DNA of 64,000 bases, from the NCBI RefSeq assembly GCF_004362245.1, contig NZ_SNWM01000002.1, positions 186,001 to 250,000 on the forward strand. The letters run 5' to 3'. Of this stretch, positions 17,244 through 25,907 are shown in pieces. This DNA is from Pedobacter duraquae (GTDB taxonomy: Bacteria; Bacteroidota; Bacteroidia; Sphingobacteriales; Sphingobacteriaceae). The position numbers and the translations under genes are program-made. Every line of letters begins with the position of its first letter. The stretch's first letter is position 1. Below the pieces are notes generated by a model. It saw nothing but the letters and a program-made list of their open reading frames with translations, did no database searches and was not told the origin of the DNA.

Positions 17244-18752
17244 TTATTTCAAGAGGCGCACCTCGTATAGATCCTTGCGCCGGTCTTTCAACACTTTTAC
17301 CGTTCCAAAATGGTGTAACTCGTCCAATAAATGAAGATCAACATCTACTACCAGCATCATCTCCGTATTAGGCGTGGTCTCTGCTTTAACGGCGTTCGTT
17401 GGAAATGCAAAATCGGAGGGCGTAAATACTGCTGATTGCGCAAATTGAATATCCATGTTGTTAACCTTTGGTAAATTACCTACACAACCTGCAATAGCTA
17501 CATAGCACTCGTTTTCTATAGCCCTGGCCTGTGCACAATGCCTCACGCGTGTATATCCGTTTTGCGTATCGGTTAGAAAAGGTACAAACAAAATCTGCAT
17601 ACCCTGGTCTGCCAGAATTCTGCTCAACTCCGGAAACTCGACATCATAACAAATCAGAATCCCTACTTTACCACAATCGGTATCGAAAACCTGAATCTTG
17701 TCGCCTCCAATCATCCCATAATATTTCTGTTCATTTGGGGTGATATGTACCTTTCTATATTCTTCAGTTTTCCCACTCCTGTGACACAGGTAACTGGCAT
17801 TGTACATCTTGTTTCCCTCTACTATAGGCATAGTACCTGAAATGATATTTACGTTATAGGAAACAGCATAGGATTGAATTTTCTCTACAATCTCAGCAGT
17901 AAATCCTGCAAGCTTGCGCATAGCCTCCATTTCCGGCAAATGATTATAGGGCTGAAGTAGTGGCGTATTGAAGAATTCAGGGAACATGATGAAATCGGAT
18001 TTATATCCACTTACCGCGTCGACAAAAAATTCAACTTGCTCATAAAAGGTATCCATATCAGGAAACAAGCGCATTTGCCATTGTACAAGGCCAATCCTGA
18101 TTGTCTTTGCCGACCGTGCCGAGGCATCGATCCCCTGATAGTAAATATTATTCCATTCAATTAATGTTGCAAATTCTTTAGATTCATGATCTCCAGGCAG
18201 ATAGTTCTTCAATACTTTACGCACATGGAAATCGTTAGAGATCTGAAACGTTAGCGTAGGGTCGTAAAGCTCCTTTGATTTAACCTTATCGATATATTGT
18301 CTTGGACTAAGTTCTTCCGCATGCGCATGATATCCCGGTATGCGTCCACCGGCAATGATGCTTTTCAGGTTCAGACTTTCGCATAGTTCTTTCCTAGCTT
18401 CGTATAAGCGCCTGCCCAATCTCAAACCGCGATAATCCGGAGATACGAAAATTTCTATACCATATAAGGTGTCCCCTGTAGGGTCGTGTGTCGAAAATGT
18501 ATAATTACCGGTGATCAGCTGATAAGTGTGCTTGTCCCCATATTCATCATAGTCTACTATTAAAGACAGTGAGCATGCTACAACTTTGTCATCCACAGCA
18601 ATACAAAGCTGGCCTTCAGGAAACAGCTTTAACAATTTAGCAATACTTTGTTTACTCCATATTGAGCCGCCAAGTGTGTCATATGCCTGTTCCATAGACT
18701 CCTTAAGGTCTGTATAATCTTCCAGTGTAAGTTTCCGGGTTTCAATATTCAT
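17244..18752 (-). CDS. GNAT acetyltransferase fused to carbon-nitrogen hydrolase
   Basis: 502 residues. Residues 1-200 are a GNAT domain (acetyl-CoA loop in SPDYRGLRLGRRLYEARKEL); residues 220-500 are a nitrilase-type amidase with Glu in FPEFFNTP, Lys in RKVHITPNEQ and Cys in ILICYDVEFPE. The two-domain architecture is known in several bacteria and annotated as a bifunctional enzyme, but the reaction is not established. Cytoplasmic, apparently monocistronic, and convergent with the barrel protein gene 2 bases away. Confidence 0.88.
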   Translation of the reverse strand: MNIETRKLTLEDYTDLKESMEQAYDTLGGSIWSKQSIAKLLKLFPEGQLCIAVDDKVVACSLSLIVDYDEYGDKHTYQLITGNYTFSTHDPTGDTLYGIEIFVSPDYRGLRLGRRLYEARKELCESLNLKSIIAGGRIPGYHAHAEELSPRQYIDKVKSKELYDPTLTFQISNDFHVRKVLKNYLPGDHESKEFATLIEWNNIYYQGIDASARSAKTIRIGLVQWQMRLFPDMDTFYEQVEFFVDAVSGYKSDFIMFPEFFNTPLLQPYNHLPEMEAMRKLAGFTAEIVEKIQSYAVSYNVNIISGTMPIVEGNKMYNASYLCHRSGKTEEYRKVHITPNEQKYYGMIGGDKIQVFDTDCGKVGILICYDVEFPELSRILADQGMQILFVPFLTDTQNGYTRVRHCAQARAIENECYVAIAGCVGNLPKVNNMDIQFAQSAVFTPSDFAFPTNAVKAETTPNTEMMLVVDVDLHLLDELHHFGTVKVLKDRRKDLYEVRLLK

Positions 18753-18819
18753 AGTGTTATTTTAGCTGTTCTAACACATAAATGATGCCCGAAGTTAAAT
18801 TAGTTTGCACAGTTAACAT

Positions 18820-18827
18820 TAATTTTG
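18820..18827 (+). promoter_or_regulatory. Possible -7 box TAATTTTG upstream of XRE gene
   Basis: Exact TAnnTTTG match in the 280-base gap before the XRE regulator, but 207 bases from its start, so the assignment is weak. The rest of this gap is AT-rich with no gene. Confidence 0.25.
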
Positions 18828-19034
18828 TATATTCAACCATAAGGTAATAATTTTAAATTATCGCTCTCCCAAAGGCCAATAATCCTATGGTTTAAATTAA
18901 ATATTGACTTATTATTTAAATTTAATCTGTAAAATGAAATCCACGTCAACTCAGTTTCCGTACATGTATCTATAATTTCCTGAGATCGAAATGGGTTCAC
19001 CCATTCAGGATAATCCTAAACAAATCATAACACA

Positions 19035-19364
19035 ATGAACAACATCGGTAAAAACATCAGAATGCTCCGCCACAAGAATGGCTGGAACCAGGGGGAAGTC
19101 GCAAAAAGACTTAACATATCTATCCCTGCATTTTCTAAAATTGAAACAGGATTCACTGACATTAACATTTCAAGACTTCATCAAATTGCAGGCTTGTTCA
19201 ATGTTTCTATCATCGAGATACTTGCAAAAGAGGGAGATGCACCAATTCCGGAAAAGGTAGACGAATTAAATGAACTTAAAGAAAAGCTTTTAGCGAGAGA
19301 GCAGGATTTGTTATCGCTGCAGAAAAAGCTGATTGAACTATATGAAGAAGTAAGAAAAAAATAA
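19035..19364 (+). CDS. XRE-family HTH protein with C-terminal coiled coil
   Basis: 109 residues. Residues 1-62 form a Cro/CI-type HTH (MLRHKNGWNQGEVAKRLNIS, FSKIETGFTDINISRLHQI); residues 70-109 are a charged heptad-like helix (ELKEKLLAREQDLLSLQKKL), probably for dimerisation. Solitary DNA-binding protein, no phage or toxin-antitoxin partner beside it. The stop codon lies inside the terminator hairpin. Confidence 0.8.
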   Translation: MNNIGKNIRMLRHKNGWNQGEVAKRLNISIPAFSKIETGFTDINISRLHQIAGLFNVSIIEILAKEGDAPIPEKVDELNELKEKLLAREQDLLSLQKKLIELYEEVRKK

Positions 19365-19387
19365 TCCCCCCCTTAAGGGGGATTATT
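19360..19387. terminator. Bidirectional terminator overlapping the XRE stop codon
   Basis: AATAATCCCCC (19360-19370) pairs with GGGGGATTATT (19377-19387). It separates the XRE gene from the convergent flavoprotein gene. Confidence 0.75.
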
Positions 19388-19390
19388 CCC

Positions 19391-21052
19391 TTAAACTTCT
19401 GCCAGATACTTATGCACAAAGCTGATCGCCATGGATCCTTCCCCTACGGCAGATGCTACCCTATTCATTGCGCCTGCCCGAACATCCCCGGCGGCAAAAA
19501 TACCCGAACAGCTGGTTTCCAGCAAGAAAGGATCACGCTTTAACTTCCAGATCTTTTCAAAATCAGCATATGCTTTCAGATCTCGCCCTGTCTCAATAAA
19601 ATCTTTATCATTCTTAATAATATCCAGCTGAATCCAATCGGTATAAGGTTTTGCCCCTATAAAGATATACAGAGCATCAGCATCACGAACCTCGCTTTGT
19701 TTAGTAACAGCATTGGTTAACGTTAATTTTTCCAGGCTATTGGCACCCGTTGCAGTTGTAATCTCAGTATCAATAATAAGTGTAATGTTATGAATATCGG
19801 CAATCTGCGCGATCAGGTAGGCAGACATTGTACTCACCAGGCTATTTTTTCTGATTACGATATAGACATTTTTGGCAAATTTAGACAGATATACGGCTGC
19901 CTGTCCGGCAGAGTTACCCCCTCCTAAAACGTAAACTTCTTTATTCGTGCATGCGGCAGCCTCCGTTAGCGCAGCGCCATAATATATCCCAGCTCCGGTA
20001 AAATCGTTGATGCCTGGAACCTCCAGCTTCCGGTAATCAACACCGGTGGTAATGATTACTGAACGGCTCAATATGTCGGGTCCATCTTCAAGGATAATAG
20101 TTTTATAACCGTCCTTTTGCCTGATATCACTAACAGACTGTGGCGATAAAAACTCTGCGCCAAGTCGTTTTGCCTGCGTAATTGCCCGGCGCGTCAGATC
20201 GGCACCACTCAAACCGGCTGGAAAACCCAGGTAGTTCTCAATCCTGGAGCTCGTTCCGGCTTGTCCGCCTGGCGCCTTACGCTCAATCATCAGTGTTTTC
20301 AATCCTTCAGATGCGCCATAAACAGCCGCAGCAAGACCGGCAGGCCCCGCACCAATAATCACAACATCATAAATATGGTTTGTGATCTGTGGATTGATCC
20401 CTATTTTCTCCGCTATTTCCTTGATGGTTGGCTTACTTATGAAGCTTCCGTCTTCAAACAAAACAAGCGGCAGATCTTCGTTACCCTGATTATTCATCTC
20501 TACCAGTTCAGTAGCCTCAGTGCTCCGTTCAAAGTCTAGAAAGCGGTATGGAATTAAGTTCCCCGCCAGATAATCTTTGATGGTATGTGATGCCGGTGAG
20601 AACTGGAATCCAATCAACCTGATCCCTGTAAATTCAGGAACATAGTTATTCTGCCAGTCGCCAATCAATCCATCTATAACCGGGTACAACCTGTCTTCTG
20701 GCGGATCCCATGGTTTCATCAGATAATAATCCAACTGCACGTCATTGATTGCTTTTATTGCTGCTTCAGTATCAGAATAAGCCGTTAGCAGCACCCGCTT
20801 GGCATCGGGAAAAATGTTGATTGCCTTACAGAGAAAATCTACACCTTCCATTTCCGGCATCCGTTGATCACATACAAACAACGCAATCACTGCACCACTG
20901 TTCTTCAGTTCAGTCAGCATTTCCAGTGCTTCCTGCGCCGAAGTGGTTGTCATGATCTTATACAAAGAACTGTATTTTGACCTCAGGTCGCGGTTAATCG
21001 CACGAAGTACCTGGGGATCATCGTCAATACAAAATATAATCGGTCTACTCAT
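19391..21052 (-). CDS. Response regulator fused to thioredoxin-reductase-like flavoprotein
   Basis: 553 residues in three parts. A receiver domain (1-130; phospho-acceptor D62 in FVCDQRMPE, KPW at 113-115); a thioredoxin/glutaredoxin-like fold (143-218) in which the usual CxxC position reads FSPAS; and a two-domain FAD/NAD(P) flavoprotein (228-553) with IIGAGPAGLAAA, LGGGNSAGQAA and FAAGDVRAG. The flavoprotein has no CxxC where TrxB has CATC, so it is not an ordinary thioredoxin reductase despite the usual database name. It is 17 bases downstream of the kinase gene, clearly one operon: kinase signal in, redox activity out. Electron acceptor unknown. Confidence 0.9.
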   Translation of the reverse strand: MSRPIIFCIDDDPQVLRAINRDLRSKYSSLYKIMTTTSAQEALEMLTELKNSGAVIALFVCDQRMPEMEGVDFLCKAINIFPDAKRVLLTAYSDTEAAIKAINDVQLDYYLMKPWDPPEDRLYPVIDGLIGDWQNNYVPEFTGIRLIGFQFSPASHTIKDYLAGNLIPYRFLDFERSTEATELVEMNNQGNEDLPLVLFEDGSFISKPTIKEIAEKIGINPQITNHIYDVVIIGAGPAGLAAAVYGASEGLKTLMIERKAPGGQAGTSSRIENYLGFPAGLSGADLTRRAITQAKRLGAEFLSPQSVSDIRQKDGYKTIILEDGPDILSRSVIITTGVDYRKLEVPGINDFTGAGIYYGAALTEAAACTNKEVYVLGGGNSAGQAAVYLSKFAKNVYIVIRKNSLVSTMSAYLIAQIADIHNITLIIDTEITTATGANSLEKLTLTNAVTKQSEVRDADALYIFIGAKPYTDWIQLDIIKNDKDFIETGRDLKAYADFEKIWKLKRDPFLLETSCSGIFAAGDVRAGAMNRVASAVGEGSMAISFVHKYLAEV

Positions 21053-21069
21053 TTTATGTTACGTAATAT

Positions 21070-22470
21070 TTATCCGTTAATTGGAAAGCATACCACAAAT
21101 GCGGTCTCTCCAGGTTTAGATTTCAGTTTCACTGTTCCTTTATGTTGGTCAACAATACGGTGTACCACTTCAAGCCCCATCCCTGTGCCTTTGCCCATTT
21201 CCTTTGTGGTAAAGAAAGGGTCAAAAACTTTCGACTGGACTTCAGCAGGAATACCGGGACCGTTGTCTGTAATTGTTACCTCAACAAATTCGCCATCCTT
21301 TTTAGTCCTGATCGTTAACACCCCCTTTTTTGTAGGTTCCATCGCATCAAGTGCATTGTCAATCAGGTTGGTCCAGACTTGGTTAAGCTCCCCAATAACA
21401 GCGTTGACAGGCGGCAGACTCAGATCATAATCCTGTACAATTTCAATATTGCCCTTCCTGATCTTATAGCCAAGCATAGTCAGGGTATTTGCAATACCCT
21501 TATGAATATCTGCATATTGTTTATCCTGCCCTTGATCCATATGCGTAAAATTCTTGACAGAGTTAACCAACTCAGCAATACGGCGGGCAGACTCACGTAT
21601 ATCACCCATCATCTTTTCAGCACATAACTTCGTAGCCATCCAGTTAAACAATGGAGAACGGTAAGCTTCCGGTATGATTGCGGCCAGTGCATCAAGATTA
21701 TCTATAGAGAAATTATAGTCAACAAAGTTTTCTGCAATTTCCCAGGCATGGTCTATGTCGTTATCGTCGAGCCAGTCACCCAGCTTATCTTCCAAAGCAG
21801 TACGCTGCTTAAGTCCTGGTGCCAGCGGCCTTTCCTTGCTAATAATAGCAAAAAAAGTATCCGACAGCGTATCTACTGTTTCCGGACTAAGCTTAATAGA
21901 AAAACGGTCTTTGAATACCTCCGGTGATAACTGAACATGTTTGATGAGTGTGCTCGAATCGCGCACTATCGCCGAAGCAGGGTTATTCAATTCGTGCGCT
22001 AAGCCTGCTGAAAGCTTACCAAGCGCCATCATTTTTTCCCCCTGTTGCTGAAAGTTAGCAAATTCCCTCACCCTGTTTGACATGATATGCACCAGGGCTT
22101 GTGTCAATTCGAAATTCTGCGTAATCATATCATGGATGTGCGCTGTAGGAAACATGAGCATCCGAAGTTCTCCAATGGCCTGAACATAGCTGGAGGATAT
22201 TTTAGCTCTGGAAAAAGGAAGATAACCAGTAATGGCTCCAGGCTCAAATATCAGGTACTCGCGCATGGAGCCCGATTGCATGACGAAGAAACGCATTTTC
22301 CCCTCCAGCAGGATATGTGGCCCGGTTAAGGCTTGCCCGGGCTCTAATACATAATCGCCATCAGCAAAGCTCCTGTCTTCGCTCATATCGATAAACCACT
22401 GCAGCTGTGCGTCGGGAATATCCTGTAAAACTTCGATCTTTTTTAGCCAATCTATGGTCACCGTTTGCAT
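21070..22470 (-). CDS. Soluble histidine kinase with CAP-type cyclic-nucleotide-binding-like sensor domain
   Basis: 466 residues, no membrane span. Residues 8-125 are a cAMP-receptor-like beta-roll (FADGDYVLEPGQ, HILLEGKMRF), then a HisKA-type H-box (ALGKLSAGLAHELNNP), an unusually long inserted helical region, and the HATPase with N box (WTNLIDNALDAM), G1 (DNGPGIP), F box (FDPFFTTK) and G2 (GKGTGMGL). The phosphate-binding cassette of the beta-roll lacks the normal Glu and Arg (GAITGYLPFSRAKISSS), so cAMP binding is uncertain. A TATATTTA box sits at 22474-22481. Cognate partner is the fused regulator just downstream. Confidence 0.9.
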   Translation of the reverse strand: MQTVTIDWLKKIEVLQDIPDAQLQWFIDMSEDRSFADGDYVLEPGQALTGPHILLEGKMRFFVMQSGSMREYLIFEPGAITGYLPFSRAKISSSYVQAIGELRMLMFPTAHIHDMITQNFELTQALVHIMSNRVREFANFQQQGEKMMALGKLSAGLAHELNNPASAIVRDSSTLIKHVQLSPEVFKDRFSIKLSPETVDTLSDTFFAIISKERPLAPGLKQRTALEDKLGDWLDDNDIDHAWEIAENFVDYNFSIDNLDALAAIIPEAYRSPLFNWMATKLCAEKMMGDIRESARRIAELVNSVKNFTHMDQGQDKQYADIHKGIANTLTMLGYKIRKGNIEIVQDYDLSLPPVNAVIGELNQVWTNLIDNALDAMEPTKKGVLTIRTKKDGEFVEVTITDNGPGIPAEVQSKVFDPFFTTKEMGKGTGMGLEVVHRIVDQHKGTVKLKSKPGETAFVVCFPING

Positions 22471-22627
22471 AGCTAAATATATGGATAATAAATTTTGCTA
22501 ACTAACAAGAAACAGCCATTTTCATTAAACCAACACTAAAAAGCTACACATGAATTTATTAAAATTCGAAGAAATCGTTTTCATTGCTCAGCTAACATTA
22601 ATATCTTAGCCCTTGAATAGATTTTTT

Positions 22628-23194
22628 ATGCAAAATAGCCCCGAGGGTAAATTCATACTGAAAAAACTACAAAAAGAACTGCCCAGGCATTTGCTTTACC
22701 ATGATCTCGGACATACTTTGGACGTTTATCAGTGTGCCGCATCTATCGCCCGGGCCGAGCATGTTGACGGGAAAGCGCTGAAGCTTTTATTAATAGCGGC
22801 GTTGTACCACGATTCAGGCTATTTAAAGCACCGGAAAGACCACGAGGAGCAGTCCTGTATCATTGCAGCAGATGCGCTGCGTACTTTTGGTTACAGCGAA
22901 GAAGATATCGCAGAAGTTTGCCGGCTGATTATGGCAACCCGGATTCCACAGCAACCCCGTTCTCTTGCAGAACAAATCCTTTGTGACGCTGACCTGGATT
23001 ACCTCGGGCGAGAAGATTTTGCCGCAAATGGAAAGAAATTATATGAAGAGATGCACGCTGAGGGACTGATAGATAACGAAGACACCTGGGATCAGATGCA
23101 GATAGATTTTTTGAAGCAGCACCACTATTTTACAGCCACCTCTATCAGCCGCAGAAATGCAACAAAAGAACTTAACATCAACGCCTTATTATAA
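22628..23194 (+). CDS. HD-domain phosphohydrolase
   Basis: 188 residues from ATG 22628; a TTG at 22613 is a possible alternative. The metal-binding pattern is complete: His in YHDLGHTLDVY, the HD pair in ALYHDSGYLKH, and Asp in LCDADLDYLGRED. HD proteins of this size hydrolyse nucleotides or cyclic nucleotides. Its position opposite a CAP-domain kinase and in front of an adenylate cyclase makes a cyclic-nucleotide phosphodiesterase role attractive, but that is inference. Forms an operon with the YitT gene, 5 bases downstream. Confidence 0.8.
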   Translation: MQNSPEGKFILKKLQKELPRHLLYHDLGHTLDVYQCAASIARAEHVDGKALKLLLIAALYHDSGYLKHRKDHEEQSCIIAADALRTFGYSEEDIAEVCRLIMATRIPQQPRSLAEQILCDADLDYLGREDFAANGKKLYEEMHAEGLIDNEDTWDQMQIDFLKQHHYFTATSISRRNATKELNINALL

Positions 23195-23199
23195 CCAAG

Positions 23200-24069
23200 A
23201 TGAACAACACACCGATTAAGACCCATATTATTGATGCCGGATATACCCTTGCAGGAATTCTTTTCTGTGGATTTGCATTAAAGAGCTTCCTGGTACCTAA
23301 TAGCTTTTTTGATGGTGGCGTAACTGGAATATCCTTGCTGATCCATGAGTTATATCATGTCAACATTGCCTATGTGATCATTATCGCTAACATTCCTTTC
23401 ATTTTAATGGGTGCTTTCCAGGTTAATAAAACATTTGCACTGCGCACGCTTGCAGCCATTATAGGCCTGGCGCTCTGCCTTCATTTCCTGCCTGCAACAC
23501 AGATCACTTCCGATAAGCTGCTGGTATCTATCTTTGGCGGTGTGTTTATGGGAATAGGTATTGGACTGGCCATCCGCGGAGGATGCGCACTGGATGGCAT
23601 TGAGGTATTGGCTTTATACACCGGTAAGCGGATAAGCTTCACCATCAGTGAAATTATCCTGGGCATAAACATCGTCATTTTCCTTATTGCAGCCATTAAG
23701 CTGGGTCTGCCAACAGCCTTGTATTCCATTCTTACCTATTACACTGCTTCCCGGATGATCAACTTCGTGATCGAGGGGCTGGAAGAATATACTGGTGTAA
23801 CCATTATCTCCGGACAAAGTGAGGTGATCAAAGAAAGATTGGTTATGAAACTCGGCCGTGGTATTACTGTGTACAAGGGAGAGCGCGGTTTCCTACCTGA
23901 GAGTTTCGACGTAAGTCACCCTGTAGATATCGTTTTCACCGTAGTTACCAGACTTGAGCTGAGAAGATTAAGAAATATGATCCACGAAATAGATCCTAAA
24001 GCTTTTGTATTTACCAGTGTAGTGAAAGAAGCGGCAGGCGGCGTTTTAAAACGCCGTGCGCGCCATTAA
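23200..24069 (+). CDS. YitT-family membrane protein (DUF161 + DUF2179)
   Basis: 289 residues. About six membrane spans cover residues 10-185 with the family's internal repeat motifs (PNSFFDGGVTGISLL and IRGGCALDGIEVLAL). The cytoplasmic C-terminal DUF2179 domain (about 200-280, VIKERLVMKLGRGITVYKGE) is a ferredoxin-like ligand-binding fold. Transported substance is not known for the family. It follows the HD gene by 5 bases and abuts the convergent cyclase gene without a gap. Confidence 0.88.
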   Translation: MNNTPIKTHIIDAGYTLAGILFCGFALKSFLVPNSFFDGGVTGISLLIHELYHVNIAYVIIIANIPFILMGAFQVNKTFALRTLAAIIGLALCLHFLPATQITSDKLLVSIFGGVFMGIGIGLAIRGGCALDGIEVLALYTGKRISFTISEIILGINIVIFLIAAIKLGLPTALYSILTYYTASRMINFVIEGLEEYTGVTIISGQSEVIKERLVMKLGRGITVYKGERGFLPESFDVSHPVDIVFTVVTRLELRRLRNMIHEIDPKAFVFTSVVKEAAGGVLKRRARH

Positions 24070-25113
24070 TTATTCCGTTACCTCATACGTAAGTACTGGC
24101 AATTCTTTATTTTTAAGGGTAAATTCACCCACTTCTATACAATTAAAAGATTCTTTCGCAAGATGATAAACCTGCTCCGTAATCAGGATCTGGCTGGCTT
24201 TTGCTACGCCCTGCAACCGTTGTGCAAGATTAACAGAATCTCCGATAACTGTATAATCGAGCCTTCTTAATGAGGCCGAACCTATGTTCCCAGAAACCAT
24301 TTCGCCCGAATTGATGCCAACTGACACTTCTGGTTTAAATTCATAGTCGCCAGACTTGAAAGTCTCCGCACCATTCAACTGCGCCTTTATTGCCAGTGCT
24401 GCATCTATAGCCCTATCCAGATGGAATTTATCCCTAAACACCGCCATCACGGCATCACCCATAAATTTATCGATATGACCACCATGACTAATCACTTCCT
24501 GCACAATTTTATCAAACAGCGTATTGATCAGATCCACAACAGTATTTGCCGGAACTTTCTCTGTAATCGCTGTAAAGCCACAAATGTCGATAAACATTAC
24601 CGTAGCCTCTACTATTTCATTTCCTAAAAGGCTATTTTCAAAACCTTTGTGCGTCATAAAGTTCAGGACGTTCTCGTCAACATACATCCTGAGGATATTA
24701 TTTTCTTTGATCGCCTTAATGGTTTCCTGCAGCTGCTTAACATGCTGTATCGTTTTTTCCATCGTCAGGTCCAGATCTTCAAAATCTACCGGCTTAAATA
24801 CAAAGTCGAACGCACCGCGGTTCATAGCCATACGAATATTCTGCATATCGCCATAAGCAGATACTACCACAGCCTTGAGCATAGGATTTGCTTCCGGCAG
24901 GCGACTTAACAAAGTAAGTCCATCCATTACAGGCATGTTGATATCAGAAAGCATAATATCAATATCCGGATGCTCCTGAATCCTAAGCAATGCTTCTTCT
25001 CCATTCTGGGCGAAGACGAATTCATACACATTTTCTCTGATCTTTTTGCGAAATTTCTGTTTCACTAAGATCTCTAAATCTGCTTCATCATCTACCACGA
25101 GTATCTTAGCCAT
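24070..25113 (-). CDS. Receiver-class III adenylate cyclase fusion
   Basis: 347 residues: receiver (1-120, D57 in LSDINMP, K107 in FKPVD), short helical linker, and class III cyclase (165-347). Metal ligands D176 (FIDICGF) and D220 (FMGDAV), purine-specifying K216 and D286 (LDYT), and transition-state N295 and R299 are all present; the Lys/Asp pair predicts ATP, not GTP, as substrate. Cytoplasmic. The start codon overlaps the stop of the upstream receiver gene (TAATG), so the two are translationally coupled. Phosphorylation of the receiver should control cAMP synthesis. Confidence 0.92.
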   Translation of the reverse strand: MAKILVVDDEADLEILVKQKFRKKIRENVYEFVFAQNGEEALLRIQEHPDIDIMLSDINMPVMDGLTLLSRLPEANPMLKAVVVSAYGDMQNIRMAMNRGAFDFVFKPVDFEDLDLTMEKTIQHVKQLQETIKAIKENNILRMYVDENVLNFMTHKGFENSLLGNEIVEATVMFIDICGFTAITEKVPANTVVDLINTLFDKIVQEVISHGGHIDKFMGDAVMAVFRDKFHLDRAIDAALAIKAQLNGAETFKSGDYEFKPEVSVGINSGEMVSGNIGSASLRRLDYTVIGDSVNLAQRLQGVAKASQILITEQVYHLAKESFNCIEVGEFTLKNKELPVLTYEVTE

Positions 25114-25490
25114 TATTCTTCGAAGGTTTTAAGTTTTTCTTTTAACAAATTAAAATCAAGGGGCTTGGTCAGAAAGTCATTTGCTCCCTGTTCAATTGCT
25201 TGTCGATGATTCTCTTCATCTCCATAAGCAGTGATCATCATCACCACTGGCGGAGGGGTATCGTAGTCGTGCCGAATCCTGCTTAACAAGTCCAGACCAC
25301 TCATTCCAGGCATATTGATATCAGATAAAATCAGCACTACTTCAGAATGCCTGGTTTCTAGAAACGCTAATGCTTCCTCACCCGATAGCGCGAAATTAAA
25401 CTCAACTTCATGATTTTTAATCTCTTTCCGAAACCGTTGCAGAAAAAGTGGCTGAACGTCTGCTTCGTCGTCTACAACTAGTATTTTCAT
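25113..25490 (-). CDS. Stand-alone response regulator receiver
   Basis: 125 residues, receiver only: acidic pocket DDE at 7-9, phospho-acceptor D57 in LSDINMP, and K107-type Lys in TKPLD. It is closely similar in sequence to the receiver of the cyclase encoded next, pointing to duplication. It has no output domain and could act as a phosphate sink or shuttle toward the cyclase. First gene of a two-gene operon. Confidence 0.88.
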   Translation of the reverse strand: MKILVVDDEADVQPLFLQRFRKEIKNHEVEFNFALSGEEALAFLETRHSEVVLILSDINMPGMSGLDLLSRIRHDYDTPPPVVMMITAYGDEENHRQAIEQGANDFLTKPLDFNLLKEKLKTFEE

Positions 25491-25586
25491 AGGGTCTAAA
25501 TATAGCTAATTTAAAAATTTAATCTGTTTAAGAATTTAGTTATCTAATTTAATTTTTTCAATGCTCCTCAGATAAGAGAAAAACTT

Positions 25587-25594
25587 TATCTTTA
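25587..25594 (+). promoter_or_regulatory. -7 promoter box TATCTTTA
   Basis: Seven of eight bases of TAnnTTTG, 40 bases before the zinc-finger gene start. Confidence 0.3.
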
Positions 25595-25634
25595 TTAAAC
25601 ACGATTTATTAAGCACATCTCACAAAAACGAATT

Positions 25635-25907
25635 ATGGACAACCAAACTATTTGCAGCCATATTAAAGCTATCACAGAAGTAAAAATAGCAAGCGAAAAA
25701 GTATGCGAAGAATGCATCAAAGAACATAGTGACTGGGTTCATCTGCGCACCTGCCAAACTTGCGGTGTTACGCTATGTTGCGACCAGTCGCCAAAAAAGC
25801 ACATGACCAAACATTACAACCACGAGAAACATCCCGTAGTGGCGTCGGCCGAAACCGGCGAACGCTGGATGTGGTGTTATCCTGACGAGCTTTTTGTAGA
25901 TTACTAG
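25635..25907 (+). CDS. UBP-type zinc finger protein
   Basis: 90 residues forming one zf-UBP domain: CSHI, CEECIKE, CQTCGVTLCC, KHMTKHYNHEKHPVVAS and WMWCYPDE provide the Cys/His zinc ligands in the usual order. In eukaryotes this fold binds the C-terminus of ubiquitin; in bacteria its ligand is unknown. In other bacteria such proteins are encoded near CAP-domain kinases and TrxR-like fusions, as here (family knowledge, not checked). The last 4 bases overlap the convergent asparaginase gene. Confidence 0.88.
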   Translation: MDNQTICSHIKAITEVKIASEKVCEECIKEHSDWVHLRTCQTCGVTLCCDQSPKKHMTKHYNHEKHPVVASAETGERWMWCYPDELFVDY

